A stretch of DNA of 64,000 nucleotides, taken from positions 35,578-99,577 of IMG/VR virus record IMGVR_UViG_3300046002_004363. One strand, 5' to 3'. The stretch is from a virus. A program made the position numbers and the translations under genes. The first letter of the stretch is position 1; every line of letters starts with the position of its first letter. A model generated the notes under the pieces. That model ran no database searches. It saw only the letters and a program-made list of their open reading frames with translations, and was not told the origin of the DNA. Shown one piece after another: positions 24,504-31,152 of this stretch.

Positions 24504-24800
24504 ATGGAATTTACAAACGAATTTAAGAGTACAAGAAGTGGTTTTAATCACACGTCTAAACTATGGAGTAGCAAAGGAGAGTTATTAGCCGTAGCGGTCT
24601 GCAGATACTTAAATAGAACATGGGAAAGTTATGCATTTCAATCATCAATGAAGTCTGCGGTTTATCAGGCTATAGAAAATCAAGTGCAAAAAGAAAAACA
24701 ACTGCAAAGGATAACAAGACTAACCAAGAGTAAGAGACTAGAGATAGAAAATTACTCATCAATTATAAATGAATTAAAGGAACTATATAAGACATTGTAA
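24504..24800 (+). CDS. Hypothetical early protein
   Basis: A 98-residue basic protein; the N-terminal half has strands (FNHTSKLWSSKGELLAVAVC) and the C-terminal half is a helix rich in Lys/Gln/Glu that could be a coiled coil. It overlaps the next gene by one base (TAATG). Confidence 0.5.
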   Translation: MEFTNEFKSTRSGFNHTSKLWSSKGELLAVAVCRYLNRTWESYAFQSSMKSAVYQAIENQVQKEKQLQRITRLTKSKRLEIENYSSIINELKELYKTL

Positions 24801-25093
24801 TGAATATAAAAGACCAATTCAATAAAAGCAAAGGACTCCCTTTATATGAGATAGAAGTAACTAATCTAATTAGTAATAAAGATGACTTCATTATCTTCGA
24901 TATAACGGCATATAAAAATTATTTCAAGGTAACACATCAGCCACTTACTGAAGAGCAAGAAAATAGCTGTAAAATAGCCTCATTCTTTATGCCTATAGAT
25001 AATGAGGTTTCTTTAGAAGAACACCTTAATGAGTTATACCAAAAATGTTGTGAAGAAATAACAAGTAGTGATTATTATATTTTAAATGATTAA
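24800..25093 (+). CDS. Hypothetical acidic early protein
   Basis: A 97-residue acidic protein (LISNKDDFIIFDITAYKNYF). No family recognised. Its stop lies just before the chosen start of the following gene. Confidence 0.5.
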   Translation: MNIKDQFNKSKGLPLYEIEVTNLISNKDDFIIFDITAYKNYFKVTHQPLTEEQENSCKIASFFMPIDNEVSLEEHLNELYQKCCEEITSSDYYILND

Positions 25094-25097
25094 AGAT

Positions 25098-25277
25098 ATG
25101 AGACCGAGAATTAATAGACGTGTGAATGTTCAGCAAGTGATTGAACACCTAGAGAACAAACGTAGAGTGTATTCAGAAGCTATTACAGACCTTATGAATG
25201 AAGAAGGTATATCTTATACCAAAGCAAAAGAATTGTTAAATAAAAGGCTATACGATAAGGTGGTCTTTAAATTTTAA
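25098..25277 (+). CDS. Small basic protein
   Basis: A 59-residue protein starting MRPRINRRVNVQQVIEHLEN, with helices and a C-terminal ELLNKRLYDKVVFKF. An ATG at 25086 is in frame, but AAAGATATG before 25098 matches the junction used by many genes here, so 25098 is preferred. The basic helical make-up suggests nucleic-acid binding. Confidence 0.5.
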   Translation: MRPRINRRVNVQQVIEHLENKRRVYSEAITDLMNEEGISYTKAKELLNKRLYDKVVFKF

Positions 25278-25280
25278 GGT

Positions 25281-25439
25281 ATGGTAATAGTAAACCAAAT
25301 TGATAATGAATTTTGGCAAATGAGATTGTTTGAACCGAGTAATAATATTTGGTTTGAACTTCTCTGCCTTGATTTAGAATCATTAACGCTACAAGCGAGT
25401 GTAATATATAACGTAGATTTAAACGAAGTCTTAAACTAA
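25281..25439 (+). CDS. Small hypothetical protein
   Basis: A 52-residue protein (MVIVNQIDNEFWQMRLFEPS start) following the previous stop by 3 bases. It fills the space before the gene at 25472. Acidic, soluble, no motif. Confidence 0.45.
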   Translation: MVIVNQIDNEFWQMRLFEPSNNIWFELLCLDLESLTLQASVIYNVDLNEVLN

Positions 25440-25471
25440 TGAGAGTGAGAGACGCTAAATAATTCTAAGAT

Positions 25472-25678
25472 ATGACAGAAACTGCACAAATACACGGAAG
25501 TCAATTACATTTAGGAGAATTTATCTATGTAATAAATAGATACGGAAGATTCCTTAGGAAGATTACTTGGCTAAATACATACTACTTTGAATGGAATTCA
25601 GGTTATAGTAGTATAAACGAATTAGAATTAAATACAGATCAAAAAAGTAAAGTTAAATTTTTATTAAAAGAAGAATAA
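25472..25678 (+). CDS. Small hypothetical protein
   Basis: A 68-residue protein with aromatic-rich strands (LRKITWLNTYYFEWNSGYSS). It begins with the TAAGATATG junction. Unknown function. Confidence 0.5.
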   Translation: MTETAQIHGSQLHLGEFIYVINRYGRFLRKITWLNTYYFEWNSGYSSINELELNTDQKSKVKFLLKEE

Positions 25679-25681
25679 ATT

Positions 25682-25822
25682 ATGGAAGAGTATAGTAATT
25701 GCTGTGGTGCAGGTAGACACCACATATATAACGAACTTTGTGCTGACTGTTTAGAGCATTGTGAGTTTGAAGAAGATGAAGACTTTGAATATGATGCGGA
25801 CATCGAGGATTTACAAAGTTAG
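25682..25822 (+). CDS. Small zinc-finger-like acidic protein
   Basis: A 46-residue peptide with NCCGAGRHHIYNELCADCLE, whose CC...HH...CxxC spacing suggests a zinc ribbon, and a very acidic tail (EFEEDEDFEYDADIEDLQS). It starts 3 bases after the previous stop and overlaps the next gene. Likely a protein-interaction or DNA-mimic type peptide; not proven. Confidence 0.45.
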   Translation: MEEYSNCCGAGRHHIYNELCADCLEHCEFEEDEDFEYDADIEDLQS

Positions 25823-25997
25823 ATGTACATTGAATGTACGAAACCAAATAATTAAGGGTATTATAACAAGAGGTAAGGCATACGATGTTATATGGAGTAA
25901 TGAGTACGGCTTTACCTTCCTTAATGATAAGGGTAAATTGTCTTTAGGTAGATTTAAAAATTGTCATATAATAAATGGCGATTGGGAAGTAATTTAA
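25794..25997 (+). CDS. Small hypothetical protein
   Basis: A 67-residue protein (start MRTSRIYKVRCTLNVRNQII) that looks like a small beta-barrel (KGKLSLGRFKNCHI). Several in-frame starts exist upstream within the preceding gene; 25794 is a compromise that leaves a 29-base overlap. Confidence 0.45.
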   Translation: MRTSRIYKVRCTLNVRNQIIKGIITRGKAYDVIWSNEYGFTFLNDKGKLSLGRFKNCHIINGDWEVI

Positions 25998-26020
25998 GAA
26001 ACAAAATATAAAAATATAAA

Positions 26021-26368
26021 ATGGAAGTAAAGAAATTCACATTATTTGAGGTGGCTAAGATATTAAGAAATCAACACCTAAACAAACTAAACTACAAAGA
26101 CTACAATAAATTTACTCAAGATGATTTTGAAGGTGTTGAGTATGTAAGGGTTAATAACAAGACAAGACCAAAAGATTTAGTAGGTAAGAGTGGTAGGGTA
26201 TCTAAGATGATCACCGCAATATCACCTAAGGGTAAGGAGATTGTATTCGATGGTGTTACAGATATTTGCGAGGCCTTAGATATTAAGGCTAAGAACTACT
26301 GGAGAAAGATGGCAGAGAATCAAGGGTACACTATTGTAAGTGTAGAAGAAGTAGCTAAATTAATTTAA
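26021..26368 (+). CDS. NUMOD1-like DNA-binding protein
   Basis: A 115-residue protein. The C-terminal half (AISPKGKEIVFDGVTDICEA then LDIKAKNYWRKM) resembles a NUMOD1/helix-turn-helix DNA-binding unit like those at the ends of homing endonucleases, but no nuclease domain is attached. The N-terminal half is helical (TLFEVAKILRNQHLNKLNYK). It could be a free regulator or a leftover DNA-binding part of an endonuclease. Confidence 0.5.
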   Translation: MEVKKFTLFEVAKILRNQHLNKLNYKDYNKFTQDDFEGVEYVRVNNKTRPKDLVGKSGRVSKMITAISPKGKEIVFDGVTDICEALDIKAKNYWRKMAENQGYTIVSVEEVAKLI

Positions 26369-26379
26369 AGAAAAATAAG

Positions 26380-26547
26380 ATGAAAAAAATACTTAAAAAA
26401 TTAGAGAAATTAAATAAAATAAGTGGTGATACCAATATGATACAGATATTCTCAGATGGCAGTGGCTTTGTATTGTATGAAACAGAAGATATTAGATTTG
26501 AATTTCTGAGTATTAAGCAATTAAAGAAATACCTTAAAACAATTTAA
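26380..26547 (+). CDS. Small basic hypothetical protein
   Basis: A 55-residue protein, MKKILKKLEKLNKISGDTNM start, followed by strands (FSDGSGFVLYETEDIRFEFL). Spacing to both neighbours is short (11 bases). Function unknown. Confidence 0.45.
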   Translation: MKKILKKLEKLNKISGDTNMIQIFSDGSGFVLYETEDIRFEFLSIKQLKKYLKTI

Positions 26548-26558
26548 AAAGAAATAAG

Positions 26559-26771
26559 ATGGAAAATAAAGAAATACTTGAAGAAGTTGCTGAACAATTT
26601 GAATATACTAATGGTATATATGGATTTAAACAAGGTGCTAAATGGCAACAAGAACAAGACAAGAATAAGTATAGTGAAGAAGAAGTAATTCAACTACTAA
26701 TAAAATTCAATCAAGAAATTCAAGAAGTGGAAAATGTTAGAGGTTGGTTTGAAGAATTTAAAAAGAAATAA
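26559..26771 (+). CDS. Small phage protein of the GxxxGAKWQQ family
   Basis: A 70-residue helical acidic protein. The motif YGFKQGAKWQQEQ plus YSEEEVIQLLIKFNQEIQEV and a terminal WFEEFKKK is common in small proteins of flavobacterial phages. Function unknown. Confidence 0.6.
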   Translation: MENKEILEEVAEQFEYTNGIYGFKQGAKWQQEQDKNKYSEEEVIQLLIKFNQEIQEVENVRGWFEEFKKK

Positions 26772-26774
26772 GAT

Positions 26775-26960
26775 ATGGAACACTTTAAATACAGATGGAA
26801 AATAGTTAATGTATACTACGAAACTATAGATGATGATCCAGAGTTAAGACCAGATATAGTACTTGATGCCGTTTATTATAATGGTATAGACATATTGCCA
26901 ATAATGAATGAAGTAGATTGTATTGAGTTAAAAGAAGAAATGTATAATCAATTATTTTAA
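26775..26960 (+). CDS. Small acidic hypothetical protein
   Basis: A 61-residue acidic protein (YYETIDDDPELRPDIVLDAV) of mixed fold beginning at a TAAGATATG junction. No family recognised. Confidence 0.5.
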   Translation: MEHFKYRWKIVNVYYETIDDDPELRPDIVLDAVYYNGIDILPIMNEVDCIELKEEMYNQLF

Positions 26961-26963
26961 AAT

Positions 26964-27131
26964 ATGAATAAGGTAGAAATTATTGCAGAATTAGATAAAC
27001 TAATGTATATTGCAGAACAATTAGAGAATACTTTTTTAGTTGGTAGACTTGAGGCAATAAAGCAATCACTTATAAAGGATTGGAATGAGAGTGATGCTTA
27101 CTATAAAATTATAAGTAATCAATTGAAATAA
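26964..27131 (+). CDS. Small helical protein at the left edge of the cassette array
   Basis: A 55-residue helical protein (AELDKLMYIAEQLENTFLVG). Its TAA stop lies inside the R'' box of the first attC-like site, so the gene ends exactly where the cassette array begins. Confidence 0.5.
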   Translation: MNKVEIIAELDKLMYIAEQLENTFLVGRLEAIKQSLIKDWNESDAYYKIISNQLK

Positions 27132-27249
27132 CGGTTCTCGGCTTGGCGAAGTTGCAGAATGTTGAAATTAAACACTAAATATTACAGATTATGACTAAAC
27201 ATTCAGAAAATACCAAAAGTAGCAATAGCACAAAACCTGTGTTACAATC
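27125..27249 (+). repeat. attC-like site 1
   Basis: R'' box GAAATAAC (27125-27132); left arm GGCTTGGCGAAGTTGC (27140-27155); right arm GCAATAGCACAAAACC (27222-27237); R' box GTTACAATC (27241-27249). The arms pair at 11 of 16 positions, the weakest of the four sites, as expected if the left flank was exchanged. The loop contains ATG 27191, the start of the cassette A gene. Confidence 0.65.
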
Positions 27250-27463
27250 AGTTTTTTTTGACTTTGATTATTGGAATAAATGCAATGCTTTATGGAATGT
27301 TTCTCCGCATCATTCTTTTGAAAATTTAGTAGTCATTGAATATGTTGGAACAAGTAAAATGAGAATTTCTATTTGTGTTGAAAAAAATGAATTTGAATTA
27401 GGTTTAAATAGATTTTGGAGTGAGTTCAAACGTCAAAGTGAAAATAATGCGTTACGTAATTAA
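27191..27463 (+). CDS. Cassette A protein with attC-encoded N-terminus
   Basis: A 90-residue protein. Its first 17 residues, MTKHSENTKSSNSTKPV, are encoded by the attC-like site, and the cassette body starts at about residue 18. The rest (DFDYWNKCNALWNVSPHHSF; ISICVEKNEFELGLNRFW) belongs to no family I recognise. Unlike usual cassettes there is no in-frame ATG near the cassette start, so use of the attC ATG seems needed. The same N-terminus precedes the YopX-like gene at 28716. Confidence 0.6.
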   Translation: MTKHSENTKSSNSTKPVLQSVFFDFDYWNKCNALWNVSPHHSFENLVVIEYVGTSKMRISICVEKNEFELGLNRFWSEFKRQSENNALRN

Positions 27464-27467
27464 AATT

Positions 27468-27603
27468 GATTGTAACGTATGTGGCTTTAAGCAGTTGCCA
27501 ATAAAACTGCCTTAACTTTTGATTTAAAACTAATGATTACAGATACAAAACAACCTTTAAATTTAGCCGAAAGTGGCAATTGCTTAAAGCCGCTGTTACA
27601 AGC
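27468..27603 (+). repeat. attC-like site 2
   Basis: R'' GATTGTAAC (27468-27476); left arm GGCTTTAAGCAGTTGCC (27483-27499); right arm GGCAATTGCTTAAAGCC (27575-27591); R' GTTACAAGC (27595-27603). Arms pair at 16 of 17 positions plus one G-T. The spacers beside the R boxes are of unequal length (6 and 3 bases), a usual attC feature. The loop carries ATG 27533. Confidence 0.8.
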
Positions 27604-27985
27604 AGTGTTTTTAGTTCCTTATGTTCCGTATTATTTACGAATATTTGAACCAATTTACAACGAAAAATATACACTTGTTGGAATTATTGAAAATGAACTT
27701 TATTGCAAAGAAACTGAAATAGATGATTGTTTCTCTTTTGAAATAGACGAAAATACATTTCCAATATTAAGACCGTTGTCTGATTTTTACGATATAAATG
27801 CACCCGCATTTATTGATACAAATTTTGATATTCCAACACAATTAGTTTTGGTTGATTTATGCTCTAAAAAACAACATTATTCAAGCGTAAGATATTCAGA
27901 TATGCAAGAGTTTTTACGTGAACATATTGACATTTTCAATCTTATTGAACAAGATTTAGCCGTTTCAATCCACGATGTTGTGTAA
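27533..27985 (+). CDS. Cassette B protein with attC-encoded N-terminus
   Basis: A 150-residue acidic soluble protein. The first about 21 residues (MITDTKQPLNLAESGNCLKP then L) come from the attC-like site; the pattern GNCLKPLLQ parallels SNSTKPVLQ of cassette A. The body (YNEKYTLVGIIENELYCKET; IPTQLVLVDLCSKKQHYSSV) has no family I recognise. It stops 4 bases before the next R'' box. Confidence 0.6.
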   Translation: MITDTKQPLNLAESGNCLKPLLQAVFLVPYVPYYLRIFEPIYNEKYTLVGIIENELYCKETEIDDCFSFEIDENTFPILRPLSDFYDINAPAFIDTNFDIPTQLVLVDLCSKKQHYSSVRYSDMQEFLREHIDIFNLIEQDLAVSIHDVV

Positions 27986-27989
27986 CATT

Positions 27990-28110
27990 GCTTATAACGT
28001 TCCCACGCTTGGCATCAGTTGCCTAACGGAATAATCAAATGAATTAATAAAAAACAATAATGTCAAACGAAACACTAATAGGCGATTGTGCCAAACGTGT
28101 GTTAAAAAAC
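27990..28110 (+). repeat. attC-like site 3
   Basis: R'' GCTTATAAC (27990-27998); left arm CACGCTTGGCATCAGTTGCC (28004-28023); right arm GGCGATTGTGCCAAACGTG (28081-28099); R' GTTAAAAAAC (28101-28110). Eighteen of 19 positions pair when T28015 is left extrahelical. The loop holds a short leader frame from 28060. Confidence 0.8.
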
Positions 28111-28122
28111 GTATTAAAATGA
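28060..28122 (+). CDS. attC leader peptide coupled to cassette C gene
   Basis: A 20-residue frame, MSNETLIGDCAKRVLKNVLK, starts in the loop of attC-like site 3 and crosses the R' box. Its stop overlaps the start of the 75-residue gene as ATGA. GDCAKRVL parallels SNSTKPVL and GNCLKPLL of the other sites. Because the cassette gene is not in this frame, it would be translated by reinitiation. Confidence 0.5.
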   Translation: MSNETLIGDCAKRVLKNVLK

Positions 28123-28346
28123 AACAACAAACAGCAGTAGAATGGTTAGAAGAACAATTATTTGGTTCATTAGGAATTGAATTAACAGAACATCAATCAA
28201 AAATGGCTAATGAAATATTCTTTAAACAAGCCAAAGAAATGTTTGAAAGTCAAATTATTAATGCACATACATCAGGGCAATTAGAAAATGATTTACTACC
28301 AAACGAAAAAGCACAACAATATTATAAGCAAACTTTTAAAAAATAA
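28119..28346 (+). CDS. Cassette C protein 1, TAVEWL family
   Basis: A 75-residue protein starting MKQQTAVEWLEEQLFGSLGI with a later KQAKEMFESQIINAH and a terminal YYKQTFKK. It is a homologue of the phage-backbone proteins at 38866 and 39131. Starts further upstream (TTG 28086) are less likely because the leader frame covers them. The family is frequent in flavobacterial phages; function unknown. Confidence 0.65.
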   Translation: MKQQTAVEWLEEQLFGSLGIELTEHQSKMANEIFFKQAKEMFESQIINAHTSGQLENDLLPNEKAQQYYKQTFKK

Positions 28347-28351
28347 AAATT

Positions 28352-28630
28352 ATGATTTTTAAATTAATTTTTGAGGACAAACAAGAATATGCACAAGCTA
28401 AATCACAACTTCATTTATTACAAAAATGGAATAAAGAATATGATGATTTTGAAGATATTTTAGAGGTAATTGAAATATCAGAAGAAGAAGCAAAAATAAT
28501 TATGCTTTCAAACAATGAGTATGACCCTGAATTGCCAATTGACGATGAATTTAATTACCCTGAATTTTCATTATATGATACCGTTGTAGGCGATGATTTC
28601 GTAGTAGTTGGTTCAACGGAATGGGATTAA
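28352..28630 (+). CDS. Cassette C protein 2
   Basis: A 92-residue acidic protein (MIFKLIFEDKQEYAQAKSQL start; EVIEISEEEAKIIMLSNNEY). It follows its partner by 5 bases, making cassette C a two-gene cassette. The stop is 3 bases before the next R'' box. Unknown function. Confidence 0.6.
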   Translation: MIFKLIFEDKQEYAQAKSQLHLLQKWNKEYDDFEDILEVIEISEEEAKIIMLSNNEYDPELPIDDEFNYPEFSLYDTVVGDDFVVVGSTEWD

Positions 28631-28633
28631 TAT

Positions 28634-28774
28634 GTTTTTTAACGTTATCAGGCTTTGTGTCTGTTGCGACCAAAAATAAAACAAATTTTAATTTAAACAC
28701 TAAAAATTACAGATTATGATTAAACATTCAGAAAACACCGAGCCAAGCAATAGCACAAAACCTGTGTTAGCAAA
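28634..28774 (+). repeat. attC-like site 4
   Basis: R'' GTTTTTTAAC (28634-28643); left arm GGCTTTGTGTCTGTTGC (28651-28667); right arm GCAATAGCACAAAACC (28747-28762); R' GTTAGCAAA (28766-28774). Fifteen of 16 positions pair when T28660 is extrahelical. The right arm is identical to that of site 1. The loop contains ATG 28716. Confidence 0.8.
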
Positions 28775-29144
28775 TCGTATTTTTAAACTTCGTGCTTGGG
28801 TTAGAAATGAATTAATGGTTAATGTCGTAAGTATAGATTTCAATAATGAATTTATAACTTGGGACGACAATCAATACGATAGATGTGTTCCTCCAAATAA
28901 ATGCTATGAAATTGAAACTTTTGATGATATTGTTTTAATGCAATTTACAAATTTTAAAGATAAAAAAGGAATTGACATTTATGAAGGAGATAAAATAAAA
29001 TACAAAAATTTCAAAGGTTATTCAACAATTGTTTTTGAAAACGGTGCTTTTGGTTATTACGGAATTTCTTGTTTTATTACTCTTTTAGAAACAAATGCAG
29101 AACATATAGAAGTTATTGGAAACGTCTTTCAGTATTCTGAATAA
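28716..29144 (+). CDS. Cassette D protein, YopX family, with attC-encoded N-terminus
   Basis: A 142-residue protein. Residues 21 onward (RIFKLRAWVRNELMVNVVSI; FTNFKDKKGIDIYEGDKIKY; HIEVIGNVFQYSE) match the YopX domain found in many phages, whose own start is usually the ...FRAW motif. The first 18 residues, MIKHSENTEPSNSTKPVL, are supplied by the attC-like site and are nearly identical to those of cassette A. YopX proteins are of unknown function. It stops 4 bases before the last R'' box. Confidence 0.75.
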   Translation: MIKHSENTEPSNSTKPVLANRIFKLRAWVRNELMVNVVSIDFNNEFITWDDNQYDRCVPPNKCYEIETFDDIVLMQFTNFKDKKGIDIYEGDKIKYKNFKGYSTIVFENGAFGYYGISCFITLLETNAEHIEVIGNVFQYSE

Positions 29145-29148
29145 TATG

Positions 29149-29157
29149 TTTGCTAAC
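29149..29157 (+). repeat. attC remnant (R'' box) at the right end of the array
   Basis: TTTGCTAAC is the exact reverse complement of GTTAGCAAA at the start of cassette D. No GGCTT-type arm follows, so the site is cut off at the array edge. Confidence 0.6.
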
Positions 29158-29210
29158 TACAACATTACATCATAAAAAATATTATTTTCTATTATTAACA
29201 CTTATAAACA

Positions 29211-29411
29211 ATGGAAATTTATACAGAAGTACATAGCTTTACTTTAACGAAAGAACAAAAGAAAATCTTAACCGATTTAAAGGCAAACAAAGTGAATGTT
29301 TCAAAGTTAATAAGAGAAATACTATTTAAGGAATTAACGTCAAAAGTTGACAAAAGAAAGAAACCAACAATTGACGATTTAAAAAATAGTTTAGATAACG
29401 TGTTTATTTAA
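29211..29411 (+). CDS. Ribbon-helix-helix-like small protein
   Basis: A 66-residue basic protein: a strand (EVHSFTLTKEQ), then helices (KKILTDLKANKVNVSKLIRE), the order of a CopG/Arc-type DNA-binding protein, and a helical tail. It could repress a nearby early promoter. Inferred from pattern only. Confidence 0.5.
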   Translation: MEIYTEVHSFTLTKEQKKILTDLKANKVNVSKLIREILFKELTSKVDKRKKPTIDDLKNSLDNVFI

Positions 29412-29421
29412 ATATAAATAC

Positions 29422-29430
29422 TATATTTGC
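29422..29430 (+). promoter_or_regulatory. -7 promoter box before the SSB-like gene
   Basis: TATATTTGC, followed by a 55-base leader with GC-rich start and no clear -33 box. It gives the SSB-like gene its own transcript. Confidence 0.6.
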
Positions 29431-29485
29431 ATACGGAGAAGCCGAACACCGAACATAGTAGGCAATACATTTTAAATTATATTAT

Positions 29486-29797
29486 ATGGCTCAATTGATT
29501 GCAGTTAGCGTTGACCTAACAAAAATTGACAAAACAAGAATCGTTGAAGGTAGAAATGGAGGTAAATACATAAACCTTACCATCTCTGTAAACGATGAGG
29601 AGGACCAATACGGAAACAATGTTTCTTTATGGCAGTCACAAACTAAGGAAGAGCGTGAGGCTAAGGAGAATAGATTGTTCTTAGGTAATGGGAAGTCATT
29701 ATGGAGTGATAGTGATAAAGGCACAAAAGCATCTAAGACTTCTAAGAAAGAAGAGGCTATTGCAAATGACGAACAACACAATGACCTGCCATTCTAA
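29486..29797 (+). CDS. Single-stranded DNA-binding-like protein
   Basis: A 103-residue protein. The N-terminal half (KTRIVEGRNGGKYINLTISV) is a compact OB-like set of strands seen in small ssDNA-binding proteins of Bacteroidota phages, and the C-terminus is acidic with the tip NDLPF, like the DDIPF partner-binding tip of SSB. It is shorter than bacterial SSB. It would coat single strands and recruit the neighbouring replication and recombination proteins. Confidence 0.6.
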   Translation: MAQLIAVSVDLTKIDKTRIVEGRNGGKYINLTISVNDEEDQYGNNVSLWQSQTKEEREAKENRLFLGNGKSLWSDSDKGTKASKTSKKEEAIANDEQHNDLPF

Positions 29798-29814
29798 AAA
29801 GGTAGTAAAATAAA

Positions 29815-29846
29815 TTTGTAATTACCATTTTAATTCTCTATATTTG
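29815..29846 (+). promoter_or_regulatory. Near-consensus promoter before an HNH gene
   Basis: TTTG (29815-29818), 20 bases, TATATTTG (29839-29846), 22 bases before ATG 29869. The endonuclease gene thus brings its own promoter. Confidence 0.75.
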
Positions 29847-29868
29847 TATATCTTAAAAATATATAAGT

Positions 29869-30375
29869 ATGGAGAATTTAATTTTAAAAAAGGTTTGTTT
29901 TAAGTGTAATGAAGAAAAAGAAATCACAGAATATTACAAACATAAAGAAATGTCTGACGGTCATTTAAACAAGTGTAAAAATTGTACTAAAAAAGATTCT
30001 AAAATAACTTTAGAATTAAAAACATCTACTACAGAAGGTTTAGAAAAAGAACGTGCAAGGCATAGAGAAAAGTATAAGCGTTTAGGATATAAAGATAAGC
30101 AAAAAAAATGGGATGAAAAAAGACCACATACTAAAAGTAGTAAGTATAAAAACTTAAGTAGAAATAATAAAATACCTAAAGGTTTTGAAATACACCATTG
30201 GAATTATTTAGACATTTTTTTAGAAGACTTTTTTATACTACCAATAAAAGAACAACGAAAAGCACATACTTTTTTAAATAAACTAAATAATATTTTTGAA
30301 GGTTTAAATGGTGAAATATTAGACACAAGGGAAAAGCATTTTAATTATTTAGTTAGTAAAGGAATAGTGTTTTAG
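29869..30375 (+). CDS. HNH-type endonuclease with zinc ribbon
   Basis: A 168-residue protein. Residues 8-43 carry a CxxC...CxxC zinc ribbon (CFKCNEEKEITEYY, HLNKCKNCTKK), followed by a Lys-rich linker, and GFEIHHWNY near 108-116 gives the paired histidines of an HNH nuclease. A third metal residue is likely in DTREKHFNYL near the end. It is a free-standing homing-type nuclease among replication genes. Confidence 0.7.
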   Translation: MENLILKKVCFKCNEEKEITEYYKHKEMSDGHLNKCKNCTKKDSKITLELKTSTTEGLEKERARHREKYKRLGYKDKQKKWDEKRPHTKSSKYKNLSRNNKIPKGFEIHHWNYLDIFLEDFFILPIKEQRKAHTFLNKLNNIFEGLNGEILDTREKHFNYLVSKGIVF

Positions 30376-30458
30376 CAATCAAGCACTTAGATTATTAATT
30401 AAAACATTTGATTTAGAGGTTTTCATTGAGAAATACTACTAAATAACACAACTAACCT

Positions 30459-30491
30459 AAAGAGAGGTATCGTATGGTACTTCTCTTTTTT
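30459..30491 (+). terminator. Rho-independent terminator
   Basis: An 11-bp stem (30459-30469 with 30478-30488, one G-T pair) with an 8-base loop and T run follows the HNH gene, 20 bases before the ERF gene. ERF-gene expression must then come from read-through or an unseen promoter. Confidence 0.8.
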
Positions 30492-30511
30492 AATACAAAA
30501 CAAATTAAATT

Positions 30512-31126
30512 ATGGCAACAAAAAACACAGAAAAGAAAATGAATTTATTTCAAAAATTATTAGAGATTCAAAAAGTAGTAGTTGGTCTTGGTAAGGATTC
30601 AAAATCATTCGGATACCAATATGTATCAGGTTCAAAGGTATTAGAACACATTAAGCCTATGATGAATGACTTAGGTATTATCTTAAAGCAAGAGATAATT
30701 GACATTGAGAATACAAGACAAGATTACGCAACAAAGAATGGATCTAAGACAGAGATACTAACTAAGGCGATTATGAGATTCACTTGGGTAGATTGTGAGA
30801 CTGGAGATAAAGATGAAAATTTATTTGCTGCTAATGGATTCAATGATTTTGATAAAGGCGTTGGATCTGCATTAACTTATGCCGAGAGATACTTCTTACT
30901 TAAGTACTTTCACATTGCTACTGATGAGGATGACATCGATAATCCTAATCGTAAGCCTACTGAGGTTACAAAACCTAATAACTCCACAACACCAACCCCT
31001 AAGAAACCAACAATAAGCGACTTATCAAAGGTTAAAGATGCACTAAAGAAAGATATGGAGACAACATTAAAGATGCTTGAGAAGTACGATATAACACCAG
31101 AACAGAAAAGAGAGTTGGGAATTTAA
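30512..31126 (+). CDS. ERF-family single-strand annealing recombinase
   Basis: A 204-residue protein. KSFGYQYVSGSKVLEHIKPM, the strand GIILKQEI and especially GVGSALTYAERYFLLKYFHI followed by DEDDIDNPN are the ERF core signature. The C-terminal tail is Pro/Thr-rich and ends in a helix. ERF proteins anneal complementary strands during phage recombination and recircularisation. The partner exonuclease follows 26 bases later. Confidence 0.88.
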   Translation: MATKNTEKKMNLFQKLLEIQKVVVGLGKDSKSFGYQYVSGSKVLEHIKPMMNDLGIILKQEIIDIENTRQDYATKNGSKTEILTKAIMRFTWVDCETGDKDENLFAANGFNDFDKGVGSALTYAERYFLLKYFHIATDEDDIDNPNRKPTEVTKPNNSTTPTPKKPTISDLSKVKDALKKDMETTLKMLEKYDITPEQKRELGI

Positions 31127-31152
31127 TTCCTGACTCTTAAATAAAGTAAGAT

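Larger units (their letters stand above)
27125..29157 (+). mobile_element. Integron-like gene-cassette array without integrase
   Basis: Four attC-like inverted repeats and one remnant R'' box delimit four cassettes: A 27241-27594, B 27595-28100, C 28101-28765, D 28766-29157. Within each cassette the first bases are the reverse complement of the last R'' box (A: GTTACAATC and GATTGTAAC; B: GTTACAAGC and GCTTATAAC with one change; C: GTTAAAAAAC and GTTTTTTAAC; D: GTTAGCAAA and TTTGCTAAC), the relation expected of integron cassettes formed from circles. All genes point one way and stop 4-5 bases before the R'' box. No tyrosine integrase is seen in the window, so this is a CALIN-like cluster. Confidence 0.8.

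Noticed and set aside
27125-29157. An insertion sequence or transposon
   Set aside because: There is no transposase, no terminal inverted repeat pair enclosing the whole segment and no target duplication; internal R'/R'' matching fits integron cassettes better.
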